Part shown: piece by piece, positions 7,607 to 15,769 of the stretch
Layout of the letters: each line of letters starts with the position of its first letter
Numbering within the stretch: the first letter of the stretch is position 1
Source: Whitmania pigra
Lineage: Eukaryota; Annelida; Clitellata; Hirudinida; Haemopidae
Assembly (NCBI GenBank): GCA_021613335.1
Contig: JAJTWR010000431.1
Span: 1,178,001 to 1,242,000 of the forward strand
DNA: 64,000 bases
Direction: 5' to 3'
Translations under genes and position numbers: made by a program
Notes under the pieces: model-generated
Told to the model about the DNA's origin: nothing
The model's input: the letters and a program-made list of their open reading frames with translations, nothing else
Database searches by the model: none

Positions 7607-10600
7607 ATGCGCGCGATTCCTCGCGGAGACAAGTCTCTCCTGAAGAAACAAGACATCGTCGCCCGGCGGCGGGCCATCCAGTACAAAAAAGTGACCCGCA
7701 AGAGCGAAGGCGGCGGACTGCGAATCGTCTTCGGCGTGGCGCTCATCGCGGTGTCGGTGCTCGCGTTCCTGGCGCTCGTCACCTTCGACCCCAACGTCAA
7801 CCGGGTGGACAACCTCCACAACGCCGTGGGCCCCGTCGGCGTTACCCTGGCGGAAACCCTGCGCGAACTCATCGGGCTTCCGTCGTACGCGCTCCCGCTC
7901 TTCATCCTCGCGATGGCCCTGCAACTGTTCTCACTCCAGCGCGAGCAGCGGCGATGGCCGCAGGCGCTGAGCCTCGTGGCGCTGGTGTTCGCGGTGTCGG
8001 TACTGTCGGCGCTCGCAGGTAAGCCGAACCACGCCTGGCCCTACGGGCTCGGCGGCATCGTCGGCCGCGCCGCAAGCGAACTCTTCGGCGCCTGGTTCTC
8101 GACCATCGGCACGGTGGTGCTGATGTCGGCGCTCGCCATCGCTTCGTTCATCATCGGAACCCGCCTCGCCGCTCTGCGCGTCGCCCGCTACCTCGCTCTG
8201 CGCGCCCACGCCGCCGCGCTGCGGACCATCGAACTCCTCCGCACCCTGCGCGCGCACCAGAAGGAACTCGTCGAGAAGCGTCGCGAGGCCGCCCAGCGCG
8301 CCAAGGAAGAAGAGGCGGCGTTTTTTGCCGAGCTCGACAAAGAGGAAGCAGAGCTCTCGCGGGCGGAAGCTCTCGCCCAAGAGGCCGAAGAGGCCGCCGA
8401 AGCTCAAGAGTCGGAGAGCGCGCTGCGCGCCCGCCAGAAGCTCGAAGCTATCCAGCAGCGCGAGCAGGCACGGATTGCGCGCGAGCAGTTGCAGCTCGAA
8501 CGCGAGGCGACCCGCATGGCCCGTGAGGCGCTGCGCCTCGCCCGTGGCGCCGACCCGCGCGACGCACGCGAACAAGCAGTCTCCACCCTCGCCTCGACGC
8601 TCGCGAGCGACCTTCGCGGCCCGGCCGCCGCCGGCTTGCTGTCGACGGCCGTCGGGAGCGACCCGAAGTGGGTCGATGGTTTCGCCATCGAGCCGCTCCC
8701 TCCGCCGCCGCCAGTGCCGACCGCAGTGACTCCGCGGCAGGCGCCGATCATCACCACCGCCCCGATTCCAGAGCACGTGGAGCCAACGCCACCGCTCCCG
8801 CCGCCGACCCCGCCGCTCTCGGTGCCAACCCACTCCGCGGCGCCGCCCTCGCTCGGCGGACACACGCCGCTGATCGTGGAGCCGAAGGCGCCGCCAGTGC
8901 CCACGCGCCGCCCGGAATTCCAGTTCAAAAACGGCCACACCCGCTTTGTGCCGCCATCGATCGACGTGCTCGATATCCCGAAGCAAGAGCGGCAAGTGGT
9001 CGACAAGAACGCCTACCTGCAGACCGCCCAACGCCTCACGGCGAAGCTGCGCGACTTCGACATCGACGGCGAAGTTGTCGAGATTCGCCCGGGCCCAGTC
9101 GTGACGATGTACGAGTTCCGCCCGGCGCCGGGCGTGAAAATCTCGCGCATCGCTTCGTTGTCCGACGACCTCGCAATGGCCATGGAAGCGATGCGGGTTC
9201 GCATCGTGGCGCCGATTCCCGGCAAGGGCGTCGTTGGTATCGAAGTGCCGAACAAGCAGCGCGAGGGCGTCTTCCTGCGCGAAATCGCCGACCAAGACGC
9301 GTTCCAAAAGAGCTCTTCGCGCCTCACCATGTGCCTCGGCAAAGACATCGAAGGCATGCCGTACATCCTCGACCTCGCGAAGGCGCCGCACCTGCTCATG
9401 GCCGGAACGACCGGCTCCGGAAAATCGGTGAGCGTCAACGCGATGATCATGTCGCTCCTCCTCAAATCGACGCCCGAGGAAGTGCGCTTCATCATGGTTG
9501 ACCCGAAGATGCTGGAGCTCTCGGTCTACGAAGGCATTCCGCACTTGCTCCTGCCGGTGGTCACGGACCCGCGCAAGGCCGCGCTCGCGCTCCAGTGGGC
9601 GGTCGACGAAATGACGCGCCGCTACCGGATTCTCGCGGAGGCTGGCGTCCGCAACATCTCCGCCTACAACGCGGCAGTCGAGCGTGCGCCGGCCGCCACA
9701 GAAACCCTGCGCGAACTCCCCGCTACCCCGCCGACCGTGGCGACTGTGCCGGAGAGCGAGGAGCCCCGGGTGGAACTCGCGCCTGCGGAGCCGCCAAAGA
9801 AGCCGCGGCGAATGTACATCGTGGAGGTCGAAGGCGAGAACGGCGCTTCGAGCGAGGCCGAGGCCGCCCCGCCCCCAGAGACGAGCTCAGTGGCCGAGCC
9901 GGTCGGGGTGCCGGTACCCGAGGAAGCGCCGGAAGATCCGCGTACGCCTATCGCTGCCGCGGCCGACGCCGCGCCGCCGAAGAAGCTGCCGTACATCGTG
10001 GTCATCATCGACGAACTCGCCGACCTCATGATGGTCGCCTCCAAGGAAGTCGAAACCTCCATCGCCCGCCTCGCGCAGATGGCGCGCGCCGCCGGAATTC
10101 ACCTGATGGTCGCGACGCAGCGGCCCTCGACCGACGTCGTGACCGGCATCATCAAGGCTAACTTCCCCACCCGCGTGAGCTTCATGCTGCGCAGCAAGCC
10201 GGACTCGATGACCATCCTCGGCACCACGGGCGCGGAGGCGCTGCTCGGCATGGGCGACATGCTGATCATGCCGCCGACGAGCGCGCACCTCCAGCGGGTG
10301 CACGGCTGCTACGTGTCCGACGTGGAGATTAAGCGCGCGGTCGATCATCTGAAGGCACAGGGCAAGCCGATGTACGACGAAAGCATTCTCAAACCACGCG
10401 AGAGCGAGAACGACGGCAACTCCGACGACGAAGACCTCTCCGACGAGCTGTACGATCAAGCTCTCGCCATCGTCTCCGAGATGCAGAACGTGAGCATCTC
10501 CATGCTCCAGCGCAAGATGCGCATCGGCTACAACCGCTCGGCTCGGATGATTGAGCGCATGGAGCGCGACGGCGTCGTCGGCCCGGCCGACGGCTCGAAG

Positions 10601-10648
10601 CCCCGCGAAGTACTCGTTCGCGGCTTGGGCGAAATGCAGGCGGACTAG
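7607..10648 (+). CDS. ftsK: DNA translocase FtsK/SpoIIIE with insert in the motor domain
   Basis: This is a 1013-residue cell-division DNA pump. Four N-terminal membrane segments lie within about residues 35-190. An Ala/Glu-rich coiled coil (about 200-320) and a Pro-rich linker (about 360-440) follow. Then come the alpha/beta RecA-like motor with Walker A (GTTGSGKS, near residue 602) and Walker B (YIVVIIDELADL, near 795), and the gamma winged helix (ISMLQRKMRIGYNRSARMIE). Between residues about 690 and 790 the motor carries a Pro/Glu/Ala-rich stretch much longer than the corresponding loop of E. coli FtsK. The motor core motifs are intact, so the protein should be active. It acts at the septum in chromosome dimer resolution and segregation. 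Confidence 0.95.
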   Translation: MRAIPRGDKSLLKKQDIVARRRAIQYKKVTRKSEGGGLRIVFGVALIAVSVLAFLALVTFDPNVNRVDNLHNAVGPVGVTLAETLRELIGLPSYALPLFILAMALQLFSLQREQRRWPQALSLVALVFAVSVLSALAGKPNHAWPYGLGGIVGRAASELFGAWFSTIGTVVLMSALAIASFIIGTRLAALRVARYLALRAHAAALRTIELLRTLRAHQKELVEKRREAAQRAKEEEAAFFAELDKEEAELSRAEALAQEAEEAAEAQESESALRARQKLEAIQQREQARIAREQLQLEREATRMAREALRLARGADPRDAREQAVSTLASTLASDLRGPAAAGLLSTAVGSDPKWVDGFAIEPLPPPPPVPTAVTPRQAPIITTAPIPEHVEPTPPLPPPTPPLSVPTHSAAPPSLGGHTPLIVEPKAPPVPTRRPEFQFKNGHTRFVPPSIDVLDIPKQERQVVDKNAYLQTAQRLTAKLRDFDIDGEVVEIRPGPVVTMYEFRPAPGVKISRIASLSDDLAMAMEAMRVRIVAPIPGKGVVGIEVPNKQREGVFLREIADQDAFQKSSSRLTMCLGKDIEGMPYILDLAKAPHLLMAGTTGSGKSVSVNAMIMSLLLKSTPEEVRFIMVDPKMLELSVYEGIPHLLLPVVTDPRKAALALQWAVDEMTRRYRILAEAGVRNISAYNAAVERAPAATETLRELPATPPTVATVPESEEPRVELAPAEPPKKPRRMYIVEVEGENGASSEAEAAPPPETSSVAEPVGVPVPEEAPEDPRTPIAAAADAAPPKKLPYIVVIIDELADLMMVASKEVETSIARLAQMARAAGIHLMVATQRPSTDVVTGIIKANFPTRVSFMLRSKPDSMTILGTTGAEALLGMGDMLIMPPTSAHLQRVHGCYVSDVEIKRAVDHLKAQGKPMYDESILKPRESENDGNSDDEDLSDELYDQALAIVSEMQNVSISMLQRKMRIGYNRSARMIERMERDGVVGPADGSKPREVLVRGLGEMQAD

Positions 10649-10649
10649 T

Positions 10650-10665
10650 ACCTCGCGAGCGAGGT
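10650..10665 (+). terminator. Small hairpin just after ftsK
   Basis: ACCTCG/CGAGGT forms a 6-bp stem with a 4-nt loop starting two bases after the ftsK stop. There is no T-run, so it may be a stability element rather than a terminator. Confidence 0.35.
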
Positions 10666-10754
10666 GTTGACCGATTCCAGCATGTAGCCATGTGGGCGGC
10701 GCTTCCGTGGGAGGTGCGGTGCCCCACAAAGGCCGATTGTGGATGATTCACGTC

Positions 10755-10782
10755 AAAACACGCAAGTCGGTTTGCGTGTTTC
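10755..10782 (+). terminator. Intrinsic terminator-like hairpin
   Basis: A perfect 10-bp stem, AAACACGCAA/TTGCGTGTTT, has a 6-nt loop, with A's on the left and T's on the right, so it could act in both directions. It lies in the 280-bp gap between ftsK and the crotonase gene. Nothing else is evident in that gap. Confidence 0.6.
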
Positions 10783-10927
10783 GTAAGTACTCATCAAATA
10801 TTGGCCCTTGTGGGCTACCAGACCTGCCCCCTTTCCCCGCCCCCGACGGGGACCACTCTTGCGCTGCTGCTCGGCTCCCAATGGATTTTTTTCCCCGGGC
10901 CTCGCCTTGGCGTAGGGTTACGGTGCC

Positions 10928-11710
10928 ATGAACAATCTCCTCATTGAGACCCGGGGCGACACGCTCTGGCTCACCATCAACCGCCCAGAGCAGCGCAACA
11001 CCTTGAACCGAGCGCTCATCGAGCAACTCATCGAAGCCCTCCACGGGGCCTCCGCCACCTCGAAGGTGCGCGCCGTAGTCCTCACCGCCGCCGGGTCGCG
11101 GGTCTTCTGCGCTGGCGCCGACTTGAAGGAAACGAGCGAAGGCGACCAAGGCGGACTCTTCGCCCAAAGCGGCGCCACCAACCCGCTCGTGATGCTCTAC
11201 CAGGCCATGCGTCGCTGCCGAAAAATCATCATCGGCCGCATCGGCGGCGCAGCGGTCGGCGGCGGACTCGGCGTCGTGGCCGGGTGCGACTTAGCCTACG
11301 CAGCCCACTCGGCGCGCTTCGGCATGCCGGAGGTGAAGGTGGGCCTCTTTCCGATGATGATTGCGAGCTACTTGCTGCGGCAACTTCCGCGGCGTCGCTT
11401 CCAAGAGCTCGCCTACTTGGGCGAACTCATCACCGCCGACGAGGCCGAGCGCTACGGCATCGTCAACCGCGTGGTGGCCGACACCAACCTCGACGCCGCC
11501 ATCGACGACGTGCTCTCCCGCCTGCGCAACGCAGGCCCGGAAGCGCTCCAAGCCGGCAAAGCCGCCATCGACACGATGCAGGACCTCACCCTCGACCAAG
11601 CGCTCTCGTTCGGAGAGCTTCACATCGCGAAGCTCAACGCGACCGCGGAGGCGGCCGAGGGGATCCTGGCTTTCGTCGAGAAGCGCCTGCCGTACTGGGC
11701 GCAGCCGTAG
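10928..11710 (+). CDS. Enoyl-CoA hydratase/isomerase (crotonase) family protein
   Basis: This is a 260-residue crotonase-fold enzyme. Oxyanion-hole regions are present (AFCAGADL-like CAGADLKE near residue 60, and GGAAVGGGLG near 103). The second catalytic glutamate position is kept (FGMPEVKVGLFP). The first one, usually GGGxELA, reads GGGLGVV, so Glu is replaced by Gly. The C-terminal helices match the family. This points to a crotonase with one acid/base residue, not a standard beta-oxidation hydratase, so the substrate is open. The 3' end overlaps the convergent methyltransferase gene by 77 bp. Confidence 0.88.
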   Translation: MNNLLIETRGDTLWLTINRPEQRNTLNRALIEQLIEALHGASATSKVRAVVLTAAGSRVFCAGADLKETSEGDQGGLFAQSGATNPLVMLYQAMRRCRKIIIGRIGGAAVGGGLGVVAGCDLAYAAHSARFGMPEVKVGLFPMMIASYLLRQLPRRRFQELAYLGELITADEAERYGIVNRVVADTNLDAAIDDVLSRLRNAGPEALQAGKAAIDTMQDLTLDQALSFGELHIAKLNATAEAAEGILAFVEKRLPYWAQP

Positions 11711-12845
11711 ACGGCCCGCCGTATTCGAGCAATTCGCAGGCAAGCGGCCCGTTCCACAGCTCGCGCCGCCCCGACGGCTGCCGGTGGAAAGCCCCCTCGA
11801 AGCTTCGGTTGCCAGCGAGCACCGCGAGGCGCCACCCGCTCCACGCGCGCAGCGCTTCGGAGAGTCGGTAGTAGAAAGTCTTCATGCCCTTCTGGCCGTT
11901 GCCGAGCCGCTCCCCGTAGGGCGGGTTCGTGGCGAGGAGCCCCGGCGGTACGCCCGGCGGACCAGCTTCAAAGACGTCTGCCTCTTCGATGGTGAGGAGC
12001 TGCTTCACCCCGGCGGTCGCGGCGTTACGGTGCACCGACTGGATGGCCTCGGTGTCGTAGTCGCGGGCAAGTATCGGACACGGCGCCGCTCGCACCCGAG
12101 CGCGCGCGGCACCCCGCGCCGCGGCGAGAAACGGTACGGCAGTCTTTGCGAACTGCGGCCAACGCTCGAACGCAAACTTGCGCGAGGCCCCCGGCGAGCG
12201 CCGCGTGGCGATGAGCGCAGCTTCAATCGCGAGCGTCCCGGCACCGCAGAGCGGATCGGCAAAGGGCTCTTCGCCGGTGTAGCCGGCAGCCACGAGCATC
12301 GCCGCTGCGAGCGTCTCCTTCATCGACGCCACGACGGGCGCCACCCGATATCCGCGTTGCGCGAGCGGCGAGCCGCAGAGGTCGAGCGACAGCCGCAGCC
12401 GCGCACCCGTCAGGTGCGCCACCACGCGAAAACACGGCGACTGCGAATCGACGTTCGGGCGCGCCCCGAGGCGTTCCCGCAGCCGGTCCACGAGTCCATC
12501 TTTAATGCACAGAGCGACAAAACCGGTGTGCCGGTGCTCGGTATTCTTGGTCGAAGCCTCGACCGCGAAAGTCGTGTCGGCGGTGAGCCAGTCTTCCCAG
12601 GGCACCGCCCGGGCAGCCTCGTACAAGCCCTCGCGCCCCGGCGCTTCCCACTCGCCGAGCGGCAGAAGCAGCCGCATGGCGACCCGGCTCTCCACGCAAA
12701 AGCGGGTCGCCTCTTCGAGGTCGGCCATGCAACGCACCCCGCCCCGGTCTTGGCGCACCCGCCGCGCGCCGAGTTTCGTGAGCTCGTCCGCGACAATAGG
12801 CTCCGTGCCGCGCGAGGCGGTTGCTACCAGTGGAAAGCGCTCCAT
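11634..12845 (-). CDS. THUMP-domain rRNA (guanine-N2) methyltransferase, RlmL type
   Basis: This is a 403-residue protein with an N-terminal ferredoxin-like/THUMP region (ASRGTEPIVADELTKLGA, residues 8-160) and a UPF0020-type Rossmann methyltransferase. Its SAM motif is DPLCGAGTLAIEAAL and its catalytic motif is NPPYGERL. The layout matches the N-terminal half of RlmL, which makes m2G2445 in 23S rRNA; the RlmK half is absent. The last ~25 residues are a low-complexity Pro/Arg tail that is antisense to the crotonase gene end and may be a stop-codon extension. It is followed closely on the opposite strand by a Dcu transporter gene. Confidence 0.87.
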   Translation of the reverse strand: MERFPLVATASRGTEPIVADELTKLGARRVRQDRGGVRCMADLEEATRFCVESRVAMRLLLPLGEWEAPGREGLYEAARAVPWEDWLTADTTFAVEASTKNTEHRHTGFVALCIKDGLVDRLRERLGARPNVDSQSPCFRVVAHLTGARLRLSLDLCGSPLAQRGYRVAPVVASMKETLAAAMLVAAGYTGEEPFADPLCGAGTLAIEAALIATRRSPGASRKFAFERWPQFAKTAVPFLAAARGAARARVRAAPCPILARDYDTEAIQSVHRNAATAGVKQLLTIEEADVFEAGPPGVPPGLLATNPPYGERLGNGQKGMKTFYYRLSEALRAWSGWRLAVLAGNRSFEGAFHRQPSGRRELWNGPLACELLEYGGPSTAAPSTAGASRRKPGSPRPPPRSR

Positions 12846-12857
12846 GAGCGCTGGATA

Positions 12858-14237
12858 TTACCCTGGGGGGACAGTAGCCAGCGGCCCGGCTACAAATTGT
12901 GCAAGTAAGTAACCAACGGTCGTGGACACGGTCACGCTGAGGAGCCCCGGAATCATGAAGCTGTGGTTCAGGAGGTACTTGCCGATGCGGGTGGTGCCGC
13001 TGCGGTCCATGTTGATGGCCGCGAGATCGCTCGGGTAGAACGCCCAGAAGAAGTAGGCGTACGAGGCAGGCATGAGCCCGATGAGGATGTGCGCGGGAAC
13101 GCCGAGCGTGTAGCCGAGCGGGAGCATGATGGCGAGCGTCGCCGCCTGGCTCTTCACGAAGGCCGACACCACGAAGATCGCGAACGCATAGGTCCACGGG
13201 GAGTGCTTCACGAGGTCGCCCATCACGTTCACGAGCACCGACTTGTTCTGGAGCACGAACGTGTCGCTCATCCAGGCGATACCGAAAATCGCCACCACCG
13301 CAATCATCCCCGCGTTGAACACCGCCGACTTGGCGATGCTCGCGGACTTAATCTTCGAAGTGAAGAGGATGAGCGCGCCGAAGGCGAGCATCACGTATTG
13401 GACGACGACGCCCATGTCGATGGGCTTGCCGGGAGCTTCCCGCGGAATGAACGAGGGAATATTGACGCCGCTCTTGATGGCGGTTTCGATGAGCGCGAGG
13501 ATGACGATGAAGAGCACGCCGCCGAAGAAGATGAAGACCGACGACTTCGCGCTCTTGGGGCCAGTCTCGCCCAAGGTCGATACTGAGCGCTCGACGTTCT
13601 TCTTGAACTCTGGGTCTTCGAGGCGCTTCAAAAAATCCGGGTCCTCGTAGAGTTCTTTGCCGCGTCGGGAACTGTAGATGGCACCGGCGAGCACGCCGAT
13701 GATGCCGGCGGGGACTGTAATTCTCAGGATGTCGATGACGGTGACCGAGATGCCGACCTTCGCCGCAAACGCGAGGTAGGTCGCGATGGCCGCGGCGATG
13801 GGGCTCGCGGTGATACCCATCTGCGAGGCGACGGACGACATCGCCATAGCGCGCTCCGGGCGAATCTTGGTGCGGAGCGCCACGTCGTCGATGATGGGGA
13901 AGAGTGCGTAAATCGCGTGGCCGGTGCCGACCGCCATCGTGAGGAAGAAGCTCGCGAACGGCGCGAGAATCGGCAGCCATCGCGGTCGCGCGCGAAGCAC
14001 CTTCTCGACTTGCTGCACGAGCCACTGGAGGCCTCCCGCAGCCTCCAACGCCGCCGCCGCCGTGACCACCGCGAGGATGATGCGGATGACGTCGATCGGC
14101 GGAGTTCCCGGAAGCATCCGGAACACGAAAACCTGCACCGCGACGCCGAGACCACCGATGAGCCCGAGCGCGACACCGCCGATGCGGACGCCGACAAGGA
14201 TGGCTAACAGGAGGAGAGCAAATTCAATAAAGAACAT
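12858..14237 (-). CDS. Anaerobic C4-dicarboxylate transporter, DcuA/DcuB family
   Basis: This is a 459-residue membrane protein of about 10-12 segments. The N-terminus follows the Dcu pattern (MFFIEFALLLLAILVGVRIGGVALGL) and the core has VGTGHAIYALFPII and SSVASQMGITASPIAAA, both family signatures. Dcu carriers exchange or take up fumarate, malate, aspartate and succinate, mainly in anaerobic respiration. The gene ends 13 bp from the methyltransferase start on the same strand, so the two may be co-transcribed. It is divergent from rmuC across about 100 bp that must hold both promoters; a CCCTAGGG palindrome sits just before this start codon. Confidence 0.92.
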   Translation of the reverse strand: MFFIEFALLLLAILVGVRIGGVALGLIGGLGVAVQVFVFRMLPGTPPIDVIRIILAVVTAAAALEAAGGLQWLVQQVEKVLRARPRWLPILAPFASFFLTMAVGTGHAIYALFPIIDDVALRTKIRPERAMAMSSVASQMGITASPIAAAIATYLAFAAKVGISVTVIDILRITVPAGIIGVLAGAIYSSRRGKELYEDPDFLKRLEDPEFKKNVERSVSTLGETGPKSAKSSVFIFFGGVLFIVILALIETAIKSGVNIPSFIPREAPGKPIDMGVVVQYVMLAFGALILFTSKIKSASIAKSAVFNAGMIAVVAIFGIAWMSDTFVLQNKSVLVNVMGDLVKHSPWTYAFAIFVVSAFVKSQAATLAIMLPLGYTLGVPAHILIGLMPASYAYFFWAFYPSDLAAINMDRSGTTRIGKYLLNHSFMIPGLLSVTVSTTVGYLLAQFVAGPLATVPPG

Positions 14238-14339
14238 GGTTCCCTAGGGGGATTGCGAGAGAACTATTGGAGAAGCAACTGCACGAAACCGGCGCAAAAA
14301 GAGCACAGCGGCCATGGTAGGGAATACAATTCCTTCCAG

Positions 14340-15722
14340 ATGACTGAAATCCTTCTGTATGGCTCGCTCCTCGTCGCGGTGGTGACGTTGCTCGTGGTGG
14401 CAGCCTACGTGCCGTCGCGCCTCGCAGCGCTCGGCGAGGCGCAGCGCAAACTCGACGAGACTCTGCGCCTCGAACTCCAAACGGCGAATGCCAACGCCGC
14501 ACGCTCCTCGGTGCAGTTGGAACAACTCCGCACCACGCTTCAGGAAACCGCCCGCGAAGACCGTCAGGAAGTGCGGGAGATGCTCGCACGCGGCGCCCAG
14601 GACAGCTCGTCGAAACTCGCATCGGTCGCCGAATTTCTCGGGAAGACCCGCGATGCGCTCCTCCAGGATGCACGCCAGAACCGCGAGGAGTTGAACGCGA
14701 CGCTCCAGACCAGCGGAACGACCACCAGCACCCAAGTGACCCAAGCGCTGGAGACGCTGCGGGAAGCCGTCGACGTGAAGCTCAAAGACATCCAAACTAC
14801 GAGCACCACCAGTATCGAGCGCATTCGGCTCACCGTCGAACAGAAGCTGAGTGAAACGCTCGAAACCAAGCTCGCCCAGAAGTTCGAAACAGTCCAAGGC
14901 TACCTCGCCCAAGTGCAGCAAGGCATCGGCGAAATGAAGTCGGTGGCAACCGAAGTGAGCGGGCTCAAAAACGTGCTCGGCAACGTGAGTTCCCGAGGCA
15001 ACTTTGGCGAAGTCATCCTGAAAAACCTCATCGCTGACACACTTGCTCCGCACCAGTACGTGGAGAAGTTCGCGCCGAACTCCCTGAGTGGTCAGAATGT
15101 CGAGTTCGCGATTAAAATCCCCCAGAAGTCGCTCGACAATTTCGTGTACCTGCCGGTCGACTCCAAGTTCCCCACGGTGAGCTACGAGGAGCTGACGGAT
15201 GCCCTGCGCTCCGGCGATGAGAAGGCCGAGAAAGCAGCCCGAAAGCAACTCGCCGACGCGGTGAAAGAAGGCGCCTCAGAGATTTTCAGCAAGTACATCA
15301 AACCGCCCGTCACCACCGACATCGCCATCCTCTTCTTGCCCTCCGAAGGTCTCTACGCAGAGGCGATGAGCATCAAAGGATTGAGCGACGACCTCTACCG
15401 GAAGAAGCGGATCATCATCGCTGGCCCGTCCACCTTCGCGGCCATCCTCAACAACCTGCGCCTCGTCCATCGCGACGTCGCCATCTCCCAACAAGCCGCG
15501 AAGATTTCCCAGAGCCTCGCCGGGGCTCGCGCCGGGTTAGAGGAATTGGCCCAAGGAATTGTGAGCCTCGAAAAGAAGCTCGGCGAGGCGACGAGTTCGC
15601 TCGGTAGAATCCAGAAAAAGAATTCCAACATCCTCAAGAGCCTGAGCCACTTCGAAACCGGGGAAGACGTCGAGGAGCTGCCCGCGCTTCCAGCCCCACG
15701 GCACGACGACATCGAGGAGTAG
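14340..15722 (+). CDS. rmuC: DNA recombination protein RmuC
   Basis: This is a 460-residue protein when started at the ATG at 14340; an in-frame start at 14253 would add 29 residues of non-hydrophobic sequence before the membrane helix and is less likely. One N-terminal membrane segment (LLYGSLLVAVVTLLVVAAYV) leads to a long coiled coil (about 30-210) and the RmuC nuclease-like core (SRGNFGEVILKNLI, VDSKFPTVSYEEL, IAILFLPSEGLYAEA). RmuC limits recombination at inverted repeats and damaged forks. It stands alone, with 47 bp to the ccm operon. Confidence 0.95.
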   Translation: MTEILLYGSLLVAVVTLLVVAAYVPSRLAALGEAQRKLDETLRLELQTANANAARSSVQLEQLRTTLQETAREDRQEVREMLARGAQDSSSKLASVAEFLGKTRDALLQDARQNREELNATLQTSGTTTSTQVTQALETLREAVDVKLKDIQTTSTTSIERIRLTVEQKLSETLETKLAQKFETVQGYLAQVQQGIGEMKSVATEVSGLKNVLGNVSSRGNFGEVILKNLIADTLAPHQYVEKFAPNSLSGQNVEFAIKIPQKSLDNFVYLPVDSKFPTVSYEELTDALRSGDEKAEKAARKQLADAVKEGASEIFSKYIKPPVTTDIAILFLPSEGLYAEAMSIKGLSDDLYRKKRIIIAGPSTFAAILNNLRLVHRDVAISQQAAKISQSLAGARAGLEELAQGIVSLEKKLGEATSSLGRIQKKNSNILKSLSHFETGEDVEELPALPAPRHDDIEE

Positions 15723-15769
15723 ACCGTTTCACTCCCCCCTCGGCCCGCGAGGCTGGTAGAGGGTGCGGC

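Noticed and set aside
7931..9544. Minus-strand frame of about 540 codons across ftsK
   Set aside because: Caused by high GC in ftsK; the translation is His/Arg/Asp-rich without domains, while the plus strand gives FtsK.
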